50,574 nucleotides of DNA from Brotaphodocola sp003480315 (GTDB lineage: Bacteria; Bacillota; Clostridia; Lachnospirales; Lachnospiraceae): the NCBI RefSeq assembly GCF_964246085.1, contig NZ_CAXTPD010000024.1. One strand, written 5' to 3'. The notes below the pieces were generated by a model. It saw only the letters and a list, made by a program, of their open reading frames with translations. It was not told the origin of the DNA and searched no databases. Positions within the stretch are counted from its first letter, which is position 1. Each line of letters starts with the position of its first letter. Positions 1 to 9,442 of this stretch are shown here, piece by piece. The translations under genes and the position numbers were made by a program.

Positions 1-72
1 ACGATATGTGAAAATAGAGGAAGGCGGTCTCTTTCACTTCCGGACCTTTATTCAGCTTTGTAACTCAAATTT

Positions 73-1185
73 TTATTTCCGCACTTTCTGAATTTCTTCC
101 CCCAGCTCCTTCGCGCTCTCTATCAGCCTGTCGAACGCGCCGTACTGGTACAGGTTCATCACAAAGATTCCAATCGGTACTGCGAGGATCATACCGGATA
201 TTCCGTGAATTTTAAAACCGAGATACAAAAATACCAGTGTCCACAGCGGCGGAAGTCCCATAGAATCTCCTACGATTTTAGGCTGGATGACCTGGCGGGT
301 GACCTGTGTCAGTACATAGAGAAGTGCCAGTCCCGCAGTCAACGCATAATCTGCGGATAAAAGCTTGAACACGGCCCATGGAATCAATATCGTTCCGGTT
401 CCAAACAGAGGCAGGAAATCAAGGATTGCCACCAACACACCGATCAGGAACGCGTACCTGATCCCAAGTATCAGAAAACCAACGATCAGAATAACCGCTA
501 CCACAAACATGATACGAAACTGTGCCAGAAAATATCCGCCGATCAGCTTCTTTACATCCGTTTTCAGATAATGCACATAGCCTTTTATACTGTCCGGCAA
601 ATGTTTTCTCCAGAAGGCCATGATCTTATCCTGCTCCGCAATAAAAAAGTAAGACGAAAGAATTGTCACAACTACATTGACCAGTGCGTTCGGGATTCCT
701 TTTGCAACATTTCCGGCTACTTCTACCGTCGGAGATGCAATTTTCTGTACAAGAAGGCTGGCTGCATGACCAATGTTTCCTGCCAGTTCCTGCCAGTTTG
801 TCTGCACCTGTTCCGGCAGTCTGGAAAATAAACTGGCAAAGCGGATGGAAATTTCCCGCAGATCTGCTGAAACAATGTCGTACAATACCGGAAGATCTTT
901 TGTCAGCTCCATAGCCTGTAAAATCAGCCTGGAGACGAGAAAATAACTGAGTCCGATAATTAAAGCCAGCACTGCCACAACAATCAGCACGGAGCTGTGT
1001 TTGCGTACCAGTTTCACCCGGCTTTCCAGAAAACGTACCAGCGGGTTGGCGATCATGGCAATGATCCAGCCGATCACAAAGGGCATGAAAAATTTTAAAA
1101 GCTTTGGCCCCAGCAGGCAGAGCAGCAGAATCTCCGCCACCGGGATCACAATATTCAAAATCAAACGGGCATAACGTCTGTCCAT
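73..1185 (-). CDS. ytvI: AI-2E family permease, YtvI-like sporulation membrane protein
   Basis: A 370-residue polytopic membrane protein of the AI-2E transporter (UPF0118) family. Hydrophobic segments lie near residues 10-45, 65-90, 165-185, 220-260, 265-300 and 310-350, the usual six-to-eight-segment layout with a long soluble stretch between the early and late helices. The N-terminus and length suit the sporulation membrane protein YtvI subgroup, which is known in endospore formers but has no settled biochemical role. The start has a good ribosome site (AGAAGGTGATTGT before ATG). It is the last minus-strand gene at this edge and lies 141 bp beyond the end of hisC. A general AI-2E-type permease is the alternative; the family is secure, the subgroup less so. 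Confidence 0.8.
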   Translation of the reverse strand: MDRRYARLILNIVIPVAEILLLCLLGPKLLKFFMPFVIGWIIAMIANPLVRFLESRVKLVRKHSSVLIVVAVLALIIGLSYFLVSRLILQAMELTKDLPVLYDIVSADLREISIRFASLFSRLPEQVQTNWQELAGNIGHAASLLVQKIASPTVEVAGNVAKGIPNALVNVVVTILSSYFFIAEQDKIMAFWRKHLPDSIKGYVHYLKTDVKKLIGGYFLAQFRIMFVVAVILIVGFLILGIRYAFLIGVLVAILDFLPLFGTGTILIPWAVFKLLSADYALTAGLALLYVLTQVTRQVIQPKIVGDSMGLPPLWTLVFLYLGFKIHGISGMILAVPIGIFVMNLYQYGAFDRLIESAKELGEEIQKVRK

Positions 1186-1326
1186 ACAATCACCTTCTTA
1201 TTTCGGCCGTGACTGCTCTGCACTTTCATAATCACGGGCAAAAATCATATCACACCGACTTTGTCGATGAGCTGATCGCTTTCATACTTTTCCCCGATAT
1301 TTCCATTTTCATACCCAAAGATTGAT

Positions 1327-2385
1327 TTACTCCGCCAGATATTTCTCCAGGAACGCAAACAGTTCTTCCATCTCCTCCCGCGTACCAATGCTGATACGAA
1401 GATAATTAGAAAGCCTTGGCTGGTCAAAATAACGTACATAAATCTGCTGCTGCTTCAGCGCCTCAAACAGCTCCTTTGCCTGAACCCGGTTATGAGAGGC
1501 AAAGATAAAGTTGGACATGGAGTCCGGGAAGGTAAATCCAAGCTCTGTCAGGCGGGTCTTTGACCATTCTCTGGTGTCGATAATCTTTTGAACCGTCTCT
1601 CGAAAATACGCATCATCCTTCACGGTCTCCGTTCCCAGGATCAGAGACGGCATATTCATGGTGTAGGAATTATAGGAATATTTGACATCATTCAGCGCCT
1701 TGATCAGATCCGGATGACCGATGGCAAAGCCGATGCGCATACCGGCCATGGAACGGGATTTACTGAAGGTCTGTACCACCAGCAGGTTCTCGTACTTTGC
1801 AGTCAGTTCCAGAGCGGATTTTCCGCCAAAATCAATATATGCTTCATCTACGATCACCACCACGTCCTGATTATGACGGATGATATCCTCCACATTCTCT
1901 AACGATAACAGAAGGCCGGTCGGTGCGTTCGGATTCGGAAAGATCACACCGCCATTTTCACGGTAATAGTCTTCCGGACGAATACAGAACTGTTCATCCA
2001 GAGCCGGAGTCTTAAAAGGAATGGCAAACAGATCTGCCCAGACCTTGTAGAAGGAATAGCTCACATCCGGGAATAACACCGGTTTATCGGAGTTAAAGAA
2101 GGTCAGAAAACTCATCGCAATGACATCATCAGAGCCAACTCCGACAAACACCTGATCATCGCCCACACCGTAATACTCTGCCAGCGCATGCACCAGATCG
2201 GATGCGGTCGGATCCGGATACTTGCGGAAGCGGTCGATATCCATATGTTTTAATGCCTCAGCCACCCCCGGCGCCGGCGGATATGGATTTTCATTGGTAT
2301 TTAATTTGATCAGCCGGTCCCCCTTCGGCTGCTCCCCCGGTACATAAGGAACTACTTTACGAATATTACTCTCCCATGCTCTCAT
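1327..2385 (-). CDS. hisC: Histidinol-phosphate aminotransferase
   Basis: A 352-residue fold-type I PLP enzyme that would transfer the amino group between glutamate and imidazole-acetol phosphate in histidine synthesis. Family marks are LNTNENPYPP near residue 30, the VDEAYIDF stretch that contacts the cofactor, and FSKSRSMAGMRIGF near residue 210 with the Schiff-base lysine. Length is normal for HisC. The start is set by GGAGG eight bases upstream of ATG. No other his genes are nearby, so it is an orphan copy beside another aminotransferase; it could act on aromatic amino acids instead, as some HisC paralogues do. Confidence 0.88.
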   Translation of the reverse strand: MRAWESNIRKVVPYVPGEQPKGDRLIKLNTNENPYPPAPGVAEALKHMDIDRFRKYPDPTASDLVHALAEYYGVGDDQVFVGVGSDDVIAMSFLTFFNSDKPVLFPDVSYSFYKVWADLFAIPFKTPALDEQFCIRPEDYYRENGGVIFPNPNAPTGLLLSLENVEDIIRHNQDVVVIVDEAYIDFGGKSALELTAKYENLLVVQTFSKSRSMAGMRIGFAIGHPDLIKALNDVKYSYNSYTMNMPSLILGTETVKDDAYFRETVQKIIDTREWSKTRLTELGFTFPDSMSNFIFASHNRVQAKELFEALKQQQIYVRYFDQPRLSNYLRISIGTREEMEELFAFLEKYLAE

Positions 2386-2429
2386 CTTCGTGTCCTCCTG
2401 TCTGTCGTTTTTCGTTCTCTAAAAGCCGA

Positions 2430-3629
2430 TTATTTCATCAGTCCATACTCTTTTGCCAACGCCTCAAATGCCGGCATGGAGCGCTCGATCTGCTCATATG
2501 ATACGCAATAAGCAATGCGAACGTAGCCCGGGCATGCAAAGGAGCTTCCCGGTACCAGCAGCAGATTGTGTTTCTGAGCCTGTGCACAGAACGCTTTATC
2601 ATCCGCAACCGGAGCCTTCACAAACAGATAGAATGCACCTTCCGGTCTGATGCACTCAAAGCCGTAGTTCTTTAAGCTGTTATATAACAGATTCCTGTTT
2701 TTGTCATAAGCATCCAGATTCACAGCGGCCCCTTTCTCGATGCAGCGTTTGATCACCCGCTGGATCAGGGACGGAGCATTGACACATCCGATCACCCGGT
2801 TTGCGATGGTTGCCGCAGTAAAGACATCTCTGCTCTCTGTCAGCTCATCCGGGATGACCAGATAACCGATACGCTCGCCCGGAAGAGATAAAGACTTACT
2901 GTAAGAATAGCATACCACAGTGTTTGCGTAGTATTTTGTCACATATGGCACCACCGCCCCATCATAAGCCAGTTCCCGGTAAGGCTCATCGGAAATCAGC
3001 ACGATCTCGGTTCCAAACTCCGCGCTTTTTTCCCGAAGGATGTCTGCCAGTCTGGTCAGGGTTGCATCCGAATAAATAACACCGGTCGGATTATTCGGAG
3101 TATTGATGATAACAGCCTTGGTACGTGCGGTAATCTTCCGGGCGAATTCTTCCAGATTCGGCTGGAAGTCCACCGTATTCGGAGATACCACAACCAGCTT
3201 TCCATCATAGTTGCGCACATAGTTTCCATACTCAACAAAGTATGGAGCAAAGGTCATGACCTCATCTTCCGGATCCAGGATGGTCTTTAAGATAATATTC
3301 AGACCACTGGCAGCACCTACGGTCATCAGGATATTTCCCTGATGAAATTTTGTACCAAAACGTCGGTTTAAATCGCAGGCGATGGTCTCGCGCACGTCTT
3401 CATAACCGGAATTGCTCATATAACCGTGGATGAAGGTGGATTCCTCTTCCTTCAGTGTTTCGAGAATGGAATCTTCCACCTCCTGCGGCGCCGGTACGTT
3501 TGGGTTTCCAAGACTGAAATCATAAACATTTTCCGCACCGTAAATGGCTGCCAGGCGTTTTCCCTCTTCAAACATTACCCGGATCACAGAGTTATTCTGG
3601 ACCAGCGGATTCATTTTTTTTGAAATCAT
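2430..3629 (-). CDS. PLP-dependent aminotransferase, class I (aspartate aminotransferase-like)
   Basis: A 399-residue class I/II aminotransferase. It shows NTPNNPTG (substrate and PLP binding), SDEPYRELAYDG, and YSYSKSLSLPGERIGY with the PLP lysine and following arginine. A longer reading begins at 3659, but GGAGG is placed eight bases before the ATG at 3629, so I choose that start (MISKKMNPL). The gene lies 44 bp upstream of hisC and just downstream of a polymerase-like membrane gene, probably one transcript. Substrate cannot be read from sequence; aspartate/2-oxoglutarate or a branched-chain or aromatic amino acid are all possible. Confidence 0.82.
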   Translation of the reverse strand: MISKKMNPLVQNNSVIRVMFEEGKRLAAIYGAENVYDFSLGNPNVPAPQEVEDSILETLKEEESTFIHGYMSNSGYEDVRETIACDLNRRFGTKFHQGNILMTVGAASGLNIILKTILDPEDEVMTFAPYFVEYGNYVRNYDGKLVVVSPNTVDFQPNLEEFARKITARTKAVIINTPNNPTGVIYSDATLTRLADILREKSAEFGTEIVLISDEPYRELAYDGAVVPYVTKYYANTVVCYSYSKSLSLPGERIGYLVIPDELTESRDVFTAATIANRVIGCVNAPSLIQRVIKRCIEKGAAVNLDAYDKNRNLLYNSLKNYGFECIRPEGAFYLFVKAPVADDKAFCAQAQKHNLLLVPGSSFACPGYVRIAYCVSYEQIERSMPAFEALAKEYGLMK

Positions 3630-3664
3630 TTCCATATCCTCCTCATCGCAGTATTTCATTTATA

Positions 3665-4954
3665 TTACCAGCGGCTTGCCCGCAGATGGTAAAACAAAGC
3701 CATGATCCCGGTCAGGATCAGATAAAACCAGGTGGTCGTATTGGAAAACCAGGTGGTAAAAAAGGATAGCATCAGATATGCCGCAAACTGCGCATACAAA
3801 AGATATCCCAGTGGATTTCGCATCTCCCGGAGCTTCACGACCAGGATATAGGCAACAGCTCCCAGAATGCAGGAAAAAAGCAGCACTCCGATCCATCCAA
3901 AATCATAATAGGAATCGTAAAACAGAGTCAGAGTGGTCAGCTCGGTCTTATCCACATAAATCGGGAAATTGATCAGCTGCGGAAAGAAAAACTTCAGTCC
4001 GGACAATGCCCACAGCGGAAACAGTCCCTTCAACCCAAAGCTGTGCCCGGGAAGTGCTTCTACCATGCAATTGAAATTGTCATAGTTGTTTGCAATATAA
4101 ATATATGGCTGACTGATAAAGATCGGCATGGATGCTCTCTTCATCTCAAAAATCCCGTTCAGATATTCAATATTGTGGCTTCTTGCCACAGTCAGGATCA
4201 GATAAAACGGAAGCAGCACCACGAAAAGTCCCAGAAGCCAGCCCGGATGAAACAGCTTCTGCAGGGAAATATAGGTAAACGCCGCCAGCAGCACTGCAAA
4301 TACCAGCTGAAAACGGGATACGCAGAGGATCGGGATCAGCAGGGAAATGCCCGTCATGACCAGTGCAGCGATGAGAAGCTTCTCACTGCCCCGTCCGTTT
4401 CGCATATGAATGTAGAGAACCGTCAGAGACGGGACCAGCACACAGGAGACTGTGAAATAATGAATTCCCGTGAGATGGAATTCCGAGTAGGCATGCGGAA
4501 CTCCACGTAAAAGCAGCGGTACATAGCCCAGCACGACCGACTCTGTGATAAAGCAGGCAAGTGAGACTGCAGTAAGAGCGCAGATCATGGTAAATACCGG
4601 CCTTGGATCTCCGGAGAAGCTTCTCCAGCGGCCATAACCATCGTATCCGGATCCATACGCCTGGACCAGAGCTTCAAACACCAGCCAGAAGCCTATGTAC
4701 GCCAGGAACAGACAGAACCAGGTCATGCCTGACCAGTCCGTCTGTAAATTGCTCAGTTTCAGGCAGGCCAGTCCCTCGCCGCCTACCCAGAACAGAGAGA
4801 ACAGACCACGCAGATGAATCAGATTCTTATATTTCCGGTAGTCCTCCATATAAAGCCAGATAGCCGCTGCCAGAAGCAGGACGCCGGATACCAAATAGTG
4901 GTCAAACCGGGCAAATATATAAGATGCCAGATAACAGATAAGATAAACTGCCAT
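3665..4954 (-). CDS. Polysaccharide polymerase-like membrane protein (Wzy/O-antigen polymerase type)
   Basis: A 429-residue protein with about eleven or twelve hydrophobic segments spread over its length and one longer hydrophilic loop near residues 270-330, a pattern typical of oligosaccharide repeat-unit polymerases. No signature motif is decisive; topology and the C-terminal run of short helices are the main evidence. The start has GAGGAGAGACGATC before ATG. It is an orphan: no glycosyltransferase or flippase genes surround it, and it precedes two aminotransferases. It may polymerise or ligate a surface glycan, or be an unrelated multi-pass protein. Confidence 0.5.
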   Translation of the reverse strand: MAVYLICYLASYIFARFDHYLVSGVLLLAAAIWLYMEDYRKYKNLIHLRGLFSLFWVGGEGLACLKLSNLQTDWSGMTWFCLFLAYIGFWLVFEALVQAYGSGYDGYGRWRSFSGDPRPVFTMICALTAVSLACFITESVVLGYVPLLLRGVPHAYSEFHLTGIHYFTVSCVLVPSLTVLYIHMRNGRGSEKLLIAALVMTGISLLIPILCVSRFQLVFAVLLAAFTYISLQKLFHPGWLLGLFVVLLPFYLILTVARSHNIEYLNGIFEMKRASMPIFISQPYIYIANNYDNFNCMVEALPGHSFGLKGLFPLWALSGLKFFFPQLINFPIYVDKTELTTLTLFYDSYYDFGWIGVLLFSCILGAVAYILVVKLREMRNPLGYLLYAQFAAYLMLSFFTTWFSNTTTWFYLILTGIMALFYHLRASRW

Positions 4955-4998
4955 GATCGTCTCTCCTCATGTAAATGTGTTTTCTTCTTTTTATAAAT

Positions 4999-5027
4999 GG
5001 CTGCCGCCCGCAATGCAGGTGACAGCC
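4999..5027 (-). terminator. Weak hairpin after ptsI
   Basis: GGCTG and CAGCC arms with imperfect inner pairing follow the ptsI stop. On the minus strand the tail (ATTTATAAAAAG) is not a clean T-run, so it may be a partial terminator or an mRNA-stabilising hairpin rather than an efficient stop. Confidence 0.35.
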
Positions 5028-5039
5028 AGTAATTCTGAT

Positions 5040-6758
5040 TTATGCCTGACCAGCCGCAAAGGCTTTCATGTACGCCTCAACCTCCGCTGCGGTTGCAAAG
5101 CTCATGGCCTTGTCTGCCACAGCCTGAAGCTCCTCAACGCTGTACCCGGTGATCAGCTTTCTGGAAAACAGGATTGCAGATGCACTCATGCTGAACTCAT
5201 TCAGGCCAAAAGCCAGAAGCAGCGGAATCATCAGCGGATCACTTGCCGCTTCTCCGCACATGCCTACCATGATGCCGGCTTCCCGTCCGCAGGTGATAAT
5301 GCGTTTGATGCTGCGCAGCACAGCCGGATTAAACGTGGAATACAGATAAGACACTTTATCATTTCCGCGATCCACGGACATGGTGTACTGGGTCAGGTCA
5401 TTGGTTCCGATGCTGAAGAATGCTGCTTCCTTTGCAAATACATCTGCCATCAGGGATGCAGCCGCTGTCTCCACCATGATACCAACTTCTATATCTTTTT
5501 TATAAGGGATGTTCTTTTCATCCAGTTCTTTCTTGATTTCTTCGATCAGAGCCTTTGCCTCGCGAAGCTCTTCGATACAGGTCACCATCGGCACCATGAT
5601 CTTGATATTGCCATAAGCGCTGGCACGCAGCAGCGCGCGCAGCTGAGGTCTGTATACATCATCTTTGCGGTCCAGGCAGAAACGGATTGCACGGTAACCC
5701 AGGAACGGATTCTCATCCCGGGTAAGACCCATATACGGAATTTCCTTGTCACCGCCGATGTCCAGCGTGCGGATGATAACCGGTTTTCCTTTCAATCCTT
5801 CTGCCACCGCTTTATATGCCTCAAACTGTTCTTCCTCCGTTGGCATAGCCGTGCGGTCCATAAACAGGAATTCTGTACGGAACAGGCCTACACCCTCACC
5901 GTCATACTGAAGAACCTTTTCCAGATCCTCCGGCTTTCCGATGTTGGCAACCAGCTCAATGTGCACACCGTCCTTAGTCACGGTCGGCTTTCCAATGTAC
6001 TGTTCCAGTTCCTTTTTCTCTTTCAGGAATTTTTCACGTTTTGCGGCAAACTCATCTACCACAGCCTGGTCCGGATCCACATAAACAATACCTTCGCTTC
6101 CATCTAATACGATCACATGACCATTCTCGACCTGACTCATCAGATCCGGTACTGCTACTACTGCAGGAATCTCCAGCGCCCGGGCCAGGATCGCACTGTG
6201 GGAGGTCTTGCCTCCAAGTTCTGTGACAATACCGGCTACATTTTCCGGTCTGATCCCCGCTGTCATGGACGGGGTAAGATCCTTCGCAACCAGGATGGTG
6301 CCTGCCGGAAGCGCAGCGATATCCACGCTCTCCAGGCCAAGCAGTTCCCGCTGCATGCGCTCCTTGATATCACGCATATCGGTTGCTCTCTGCTGCATCA
6401 GTTCGTCATCCATGGATGCAAACATATCCGCATAGGTAGTGCAGACCTGCTCGATCGCATATTCTGCGCAGATGCTTTCTCCGGTAATGGCCGTCTCGAT
6501 CTCTCCGGTCAGCATCGGATCCATCAGAAGCATCATATGGCCCTGCATGATCTCTGCTTCCTTCTCCCCTACTCTAGTCGCAAGATCTGCTGCAAGTTCC
6601 TCGGTTTTCTTAAGCGTAGTGTCTAGCGCTCCCTTAAAACGCTCCACCTCGGCTGCTGCATCTGCTACAGCCTCCCGTCTGATCACCAGCTCTTTTTCTT
6701 CTACAATCACGGCGTTCCCAATGCCGATTCCGGAAGAAACATTTGTACCTTTTAACAT
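5040..6758 (-). CDS. ptsI: Phosphoenolpyruvate-protein phosphotransferase (PTS enzyme I)
   Basis: A 572-residue cytosolic enzyme that takes phosphate from PEP and passes it to HPr, starting the sugar phosphotransferase cascade. The HPr-binding N-terminal domain is followed by the phosphohistidine domain with GGKTSHSAILARALEIP near residue 185 (active histidine in TSHS), then the PEP-binding barrel with RTEFLFMDR, IRTLDIGGDKE, and MVGMCGEAA near the C-terminus. Length matches bacterial enzyme I. The start has AAGGAGGATGTATC before ATG. It lies 81 bp downstream of an HPr gene, and both follow the cdaA-cdaR pair, so sugar uptake and c-di-AMP synthesis may share a transcript. Confidence 0.97.
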   Translation of the reverse strand: MLKGTNVSSGIGIGNAVIVEEKELVIRREAVADAAAEVERFKGALDTTLKKTEELAADLATRVGEKEAEIMQGHMMLLMDPMLTGEIETAITGESICAEYAIEQVCTTYADMFASMDDELMQQRATDMRDIKERMQRELLGLESVDIAALPAGTILVAKDLTPSMTAGIRPENVAGIVTELGGKTSHSAILARALEIPAVVAVPDLMSQVENGHVIVLDGSEGIVYVDPDQAVVDEFAAKREKFLKEKKELEQYIGKPTVTKDGVHIELVANIGKPEDLEKVLQYDGEGVGLFRTEFLFMDRTAMPTEEEQFEAYKAVAEGLKGKPVIIRTLDIGGDKEIPYMGLTRDENPFLGYRAIRFCLDRKDDVYRPQLRALLRASAYGNIKIMVPMVTCIEELREAKALIEEIKKELDEKNIPYKKDIEVGIMVETAAASLMADVFAKEAAFFSIGTNDLTQYTMSVDRGNDKVSYLYSTFNPAVLRSIKRIITCGREAGIMVGMCGEAASDPLMIPLLLAFGLNEFSMSASAILFSRKLITGYSVEELQAVADKAMSFATAAEVEAYMKAFAAGQA

Positions 6759-6797
6759 GATACATCCTCCTTATTAATTATTGATTTGTATATGGAA

Positions 6798-6817
6798 CCG
6801 CAGAACCAAATCTGCGG
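6798..6817 (-). other. Small hairpin between HPr and ptsI genes
   Basis: A 7-bp inverted repeat CCGCAGA/TCTGCGG with a six-base loop sits in the short gap. It lacks a T-run on either strand, so mRNA processing or differential stability of the HPr and enzyme I messages is more likely than termination. Confidence 0.4.
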
Positions 6818-6839
6818 ATCGCATCATTCTGATGGTCTT

Positions 6840-7103
6840 TTACTCCCCAAGACCGCTTTCGATCACACCAATGACCCCATCCAGGGCTTCCTGTTCATCC
6901 GGTCCGTCACAAATGAACTCCACCTCATCACCGCACTTGATGCAGGCACCCAGCACGCTGAGCACACTTTTCGCGTTAGATGTGGTGTTGCCGGAATGAA
7001 ACTTGATTGATGATTTGTACTTGATGGCTTCATTACATAATACCCCAGTCGGGCGAAGATGAAGTCCTGATACATTTTTGATAACAATTTTTCTGCTAAC
7101 CAT
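6840..7103 (-). CDS. ptsH: HPr family phosphocarrier protein
   Basis: An 87-residue phosphocarrier. GLHLRPTG near residue 14 holds the phosphorylated histidine, and NAKSVLSVL near residue 45 holds the regulatory serine used by HPr kinase in Firmicutes. A longer in-frame reading begins at 7211, but AGAAAGAGGG is correctly spaced before the ATG at 7103 and the HPr fold starts there (MVSRKIVIKN). It sits directly upstream of ptsI. The TG after RP (instead of the common AA/AG) and the extra cysteines near residue 60 differ slightly from textbook HPr, so a Crh-like regulatory paralogue cannot be excluded, although a histidine is present. Confidence 0.9.
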   Translation of the reverse strand: MVSRKIVIKNVSGLHLRPTGVLCNEAIKYKSSIKFHSGNTTSNAKSVLSVLGACIKCGDEVEFICDGPDEQEALDGVIGVIESGLGE

Positions 7104-7119
7104 GTTATCCCTCTTTCTG

Positions 7120-8478
7120 TCAGCCGGCGTTTGCGCCGCTCGTCTCTGTGTCTTGTATTTTTGTATTGCTGTTTTCTGCAGCAGAATCTTCCTCATCTGC
7201 CTCTTCCCCATCTGCCGTCGTCTGATCCAGCTGGGCAGCAGGACCTCCCGCTGTCACCTCCACGCTGAATGCAGAAACCGACAGGAGTTTAAAGTTCTTG
7301 CCGAGGCCACCCATATTCAGGGTGCCGGTATAGGTTCCCAGCTGCATGCCGGACAAATTCACCGTTGCCTTTAAGTCTGCCGGCTTGAGTGTGTCCAGAT
7401 CTTCCTTCAATCCCTGAAGCTTCACTTCGATCCGCGCCGGAGACAGATGGTAATGATAATAATCTGCACCATTCTCCATGGAAATATCCGACTCTCCCAG
7501 AGTTATGATCCTGGTGGTAAGCTGTTCGACCTTCAAACGAATGGTCACATTTGCATCATCTGTATTGGCCAGACTTACATCCTCCGGAAGATAATCGTTT
7601 AAATTAACGGTCACCACCTTATCCTGCGTTGCCCCGGCTACACTGAGTACCGAAGACGGTATCGCGATCTTATTAACGGATGCCAGGCTGTTCTTAAGCC
7701 CAAGCACGGAAACACTCTTGATGCTGCACTCCACGCCCGTATACTGATAACCGGAAGCTGTTGTTCCTGTTACCTCGAAATCAAGCGGCAGATTCTTCAC
7801 CTTGCTGATCTCCAGGCTGTACTGAATCTCTGCAGGACTTACGCGTACCCGGTCACTGACTGTAATCTCATTGCCGTTGGCATCATAAAATACCGGCTCA
7901 GCCGTTCCGTCTGTTCCACTTTCCAGTCCATTCACATTCAATTCGATCCCGACATGATTGATCAGGCCTATCTGAGAGGTTGGCCCCGCCACCATAACGT
8001 GATCCGGAGTCAGGATTGCCTTATTGATCGCGTAATCCTCTGCCAGATTTCCGTAGGTATTCATGATCAGCGAAAACTGTTTGCTCTGCAGCTCTTCTGT
8101 CTGAATACGCACTACGCCCGGACGGCTCTCTGCGTTGGATATCAGTTCCTTATTATTCAGTACTTCGATTTTGACCTGTACCGATCCGGTCACATCGTAA
8201 AGCTCAGCCAGATCTACATAGGCACGGAAATCGGAGGAACGGATCTTGTAAGCATCTTTGATGCGAACATCAAAATATACGGTCACCGTGTCTTTTCCGC
8301 CCAGTTCATAGGTTCTTCCTGCTTTGGTCAGCACCTGCTCGTTCACAATCTCCAGCGGGACCTCCTTGCTTCCGGTCACCTCCGGGTTTGAGACATTCAC
8401 AACGATCAGCCACATAAAAAACGCCAGAAAACAGGAAAGAATCTTCAGTCCAAGATTATTTATCAGCTTTTCTTTCAT
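7120..8478 (-). CDS. cdaR: CdaR/YbbR-domain regulator of diadenylate cyclase
   Basis: A 452-residue protein with one N-terminal membrane anchor (about residues 10-30), several YbbR repeats of roughly 80 residues outside the membrane, and an acidic, low-complexity tail rich in E, D and A. In Firmicutes the YbbR protein CdaR binds and tunes CdaA. Its first 23 bp overlap the end of cdaA, the standard arrangement and a sign of translational coupling. The usual third gene, glmM, is not next; HPr and enzyme I follow instead. Confidence 0.9.
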   Translation of the reverse strand: MKEKLINNLGLKILSCFLAFFMWLIVVNVSNPEVTGSKEVPLEIVNEQVLTKAGRTYELGGKDTVTVYFDVRIKDAYKIRSSDFRAYVDLAELYDVTGSVQVKIEVLNNKELISNAESRPGVVRIQTEELQSKQFSLIMNTYGNLAEDYAINKAILTPDHVMVAGPTSQIGLINHVGIELNVNGLESGTDGTAEPVFYDANGNEITVSDRVRVSPAEIQYSLEISKVKNLPLDFEVTGTTASGYQYTGVECSIKSVSVLGLKNSLASVNKIAIPSSVLSVAGATQDKVVTVNLNDYLPEDVSLANTDDANVTIRLKVEQLTTRIITLGESDISMENGADYYHYHLSPARIEVKLQGLKEDLDTLKPADLKATVNLSGMQLGTYTGTLNMGGLGKNFKLLSVSAFSVEVTAGGPAAQLDQTTADGEEADEEDSAAENSNTKIQDTETSGANAG

Positions 8479-9352
8479 TTCTGCGCTTTCCCTTCCAGAT
8501 CTTTAACAGTGTTCCATTGGTTTCTTCCTGAGCTTCAGCCACTGCCAGTGCTTTTCGCAGCTCGTCTGCTGTCGCAACCTTGCTCAGTCCACCCTTTTCC
8601 ACTACGGAAACTCGTCCGGTCTCCTCCGAAACTACTACAGTGATGCTGTCTGTCACCTCGCTGATACCGACTGCCGCACGGTGTCTGGTCCCCAGATCCT
8701 TGCTGATGGTCATATTGTCGGACAATGGCAGATAACAGGTTGCTGCAGTCACGCGATTGCCGCGAATCACGACCGCACCATCATGAAGCGGAGTGTTATG
8801 CTCAAAAATATTGATCAGGAGCTGGCTGCTTACCAGTCCATTGATCTCAATGCCGGTACGTTCAATTTCTTTTAAGGAAACATTGCGCTCAATCACCATC
8901 AGAGCCCCCGTCTTTACCTTGGCCATCTCAAAGGTAGCCTTGACGATCTCATTGACCGTGCGGTCAGAAAAGCCCTGATTTTCCCGGTTGTCATCAAACG
9001 AAAACAGCTCAGAAATCAGATTCCGGCTTCCAAGCTGCTCCAGCGCCTTGCGCAGCTCCGGCTGGAATATGATCACCAGCGCCGTTACCGCGATACCGCC
9101 GGTTCTTCCAAGGATCCAGAGGATCGTGTCCCAGTGAAAGATTGCTGCCGCCACTGCAAACGCCATGATCATGGCAATGCCGCGCAGCAGATACCAGGCC
9201 TTGGTACTCTTGATCCATAAAAGCGCATAATAAACCAGGATCGTCAGGATGATGATCTCGGTAACATTTGAAAATGTAATTCTTGGCAAAAAGGAAATCC
9301 AGGAGCACATGCCCTGAAAAACCATCTCCAAATCCTGGAAAATGCCAGTCAT
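8456..9352 (-). CDS. cdaA: Membrane diadenylate cyclase CdaA
   Basis: A 298-residue enzyme that condenses two ATP molecules into c-di-AMP, the second messenger for potassium, osmotic and cell-wall balance. Three hydrophobic helices occupy roughly residues 30-100, followed by the DAC domain. LHDGAVVI and GTRHRAAVG carry the DGA and RHR catalytic motifs, both intact. A hydrophilic tail follows the domain. It overlaps cdaR and probably shares a transcript with downstream HPr and enzyme I. Confidence 0.96.
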   Translation of the reverse strand: MTGIFQDLEMVFQGMCSWISFLPRITFSNVTEIIILTILVYYALLWIKSTKAWYLLRGIAMIMAFAVAAAIFHWDTILWILGRTGGIAVTALVIIFQPELRKALEQLGSRNLISELFSFDDNRENQGFSDRTVNEIVKATFEMAKVKTGALMVIERNVSLKEIERTGIEINGLVSSQLLINIFEHNTPLHDGAVVIRGNRVTAATCYLPLSDNMTISKDLGTRHRAAVGISEVTDSITVVVSEETGRVSVVEKGGLSKVATADELRKALAVAEAQEETNGTLLKIWKGKRRNERKADK

Positions 9353-9442
9353 ACCTGGTCCTCTCTTTCTTAACTATATCCTCATCGTGTTCTGCCCACG
9401 ACTCTGCGACAGTCCGCTGCGGCACTGCTGTATGCCGCCTGC

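Noticed and set aside
5149..6777. Long plus-strand open frames opposite ptsI
   Set aside because: They are shadows of the conserved enzyme I frame, without ribosome sites or recognisable content.
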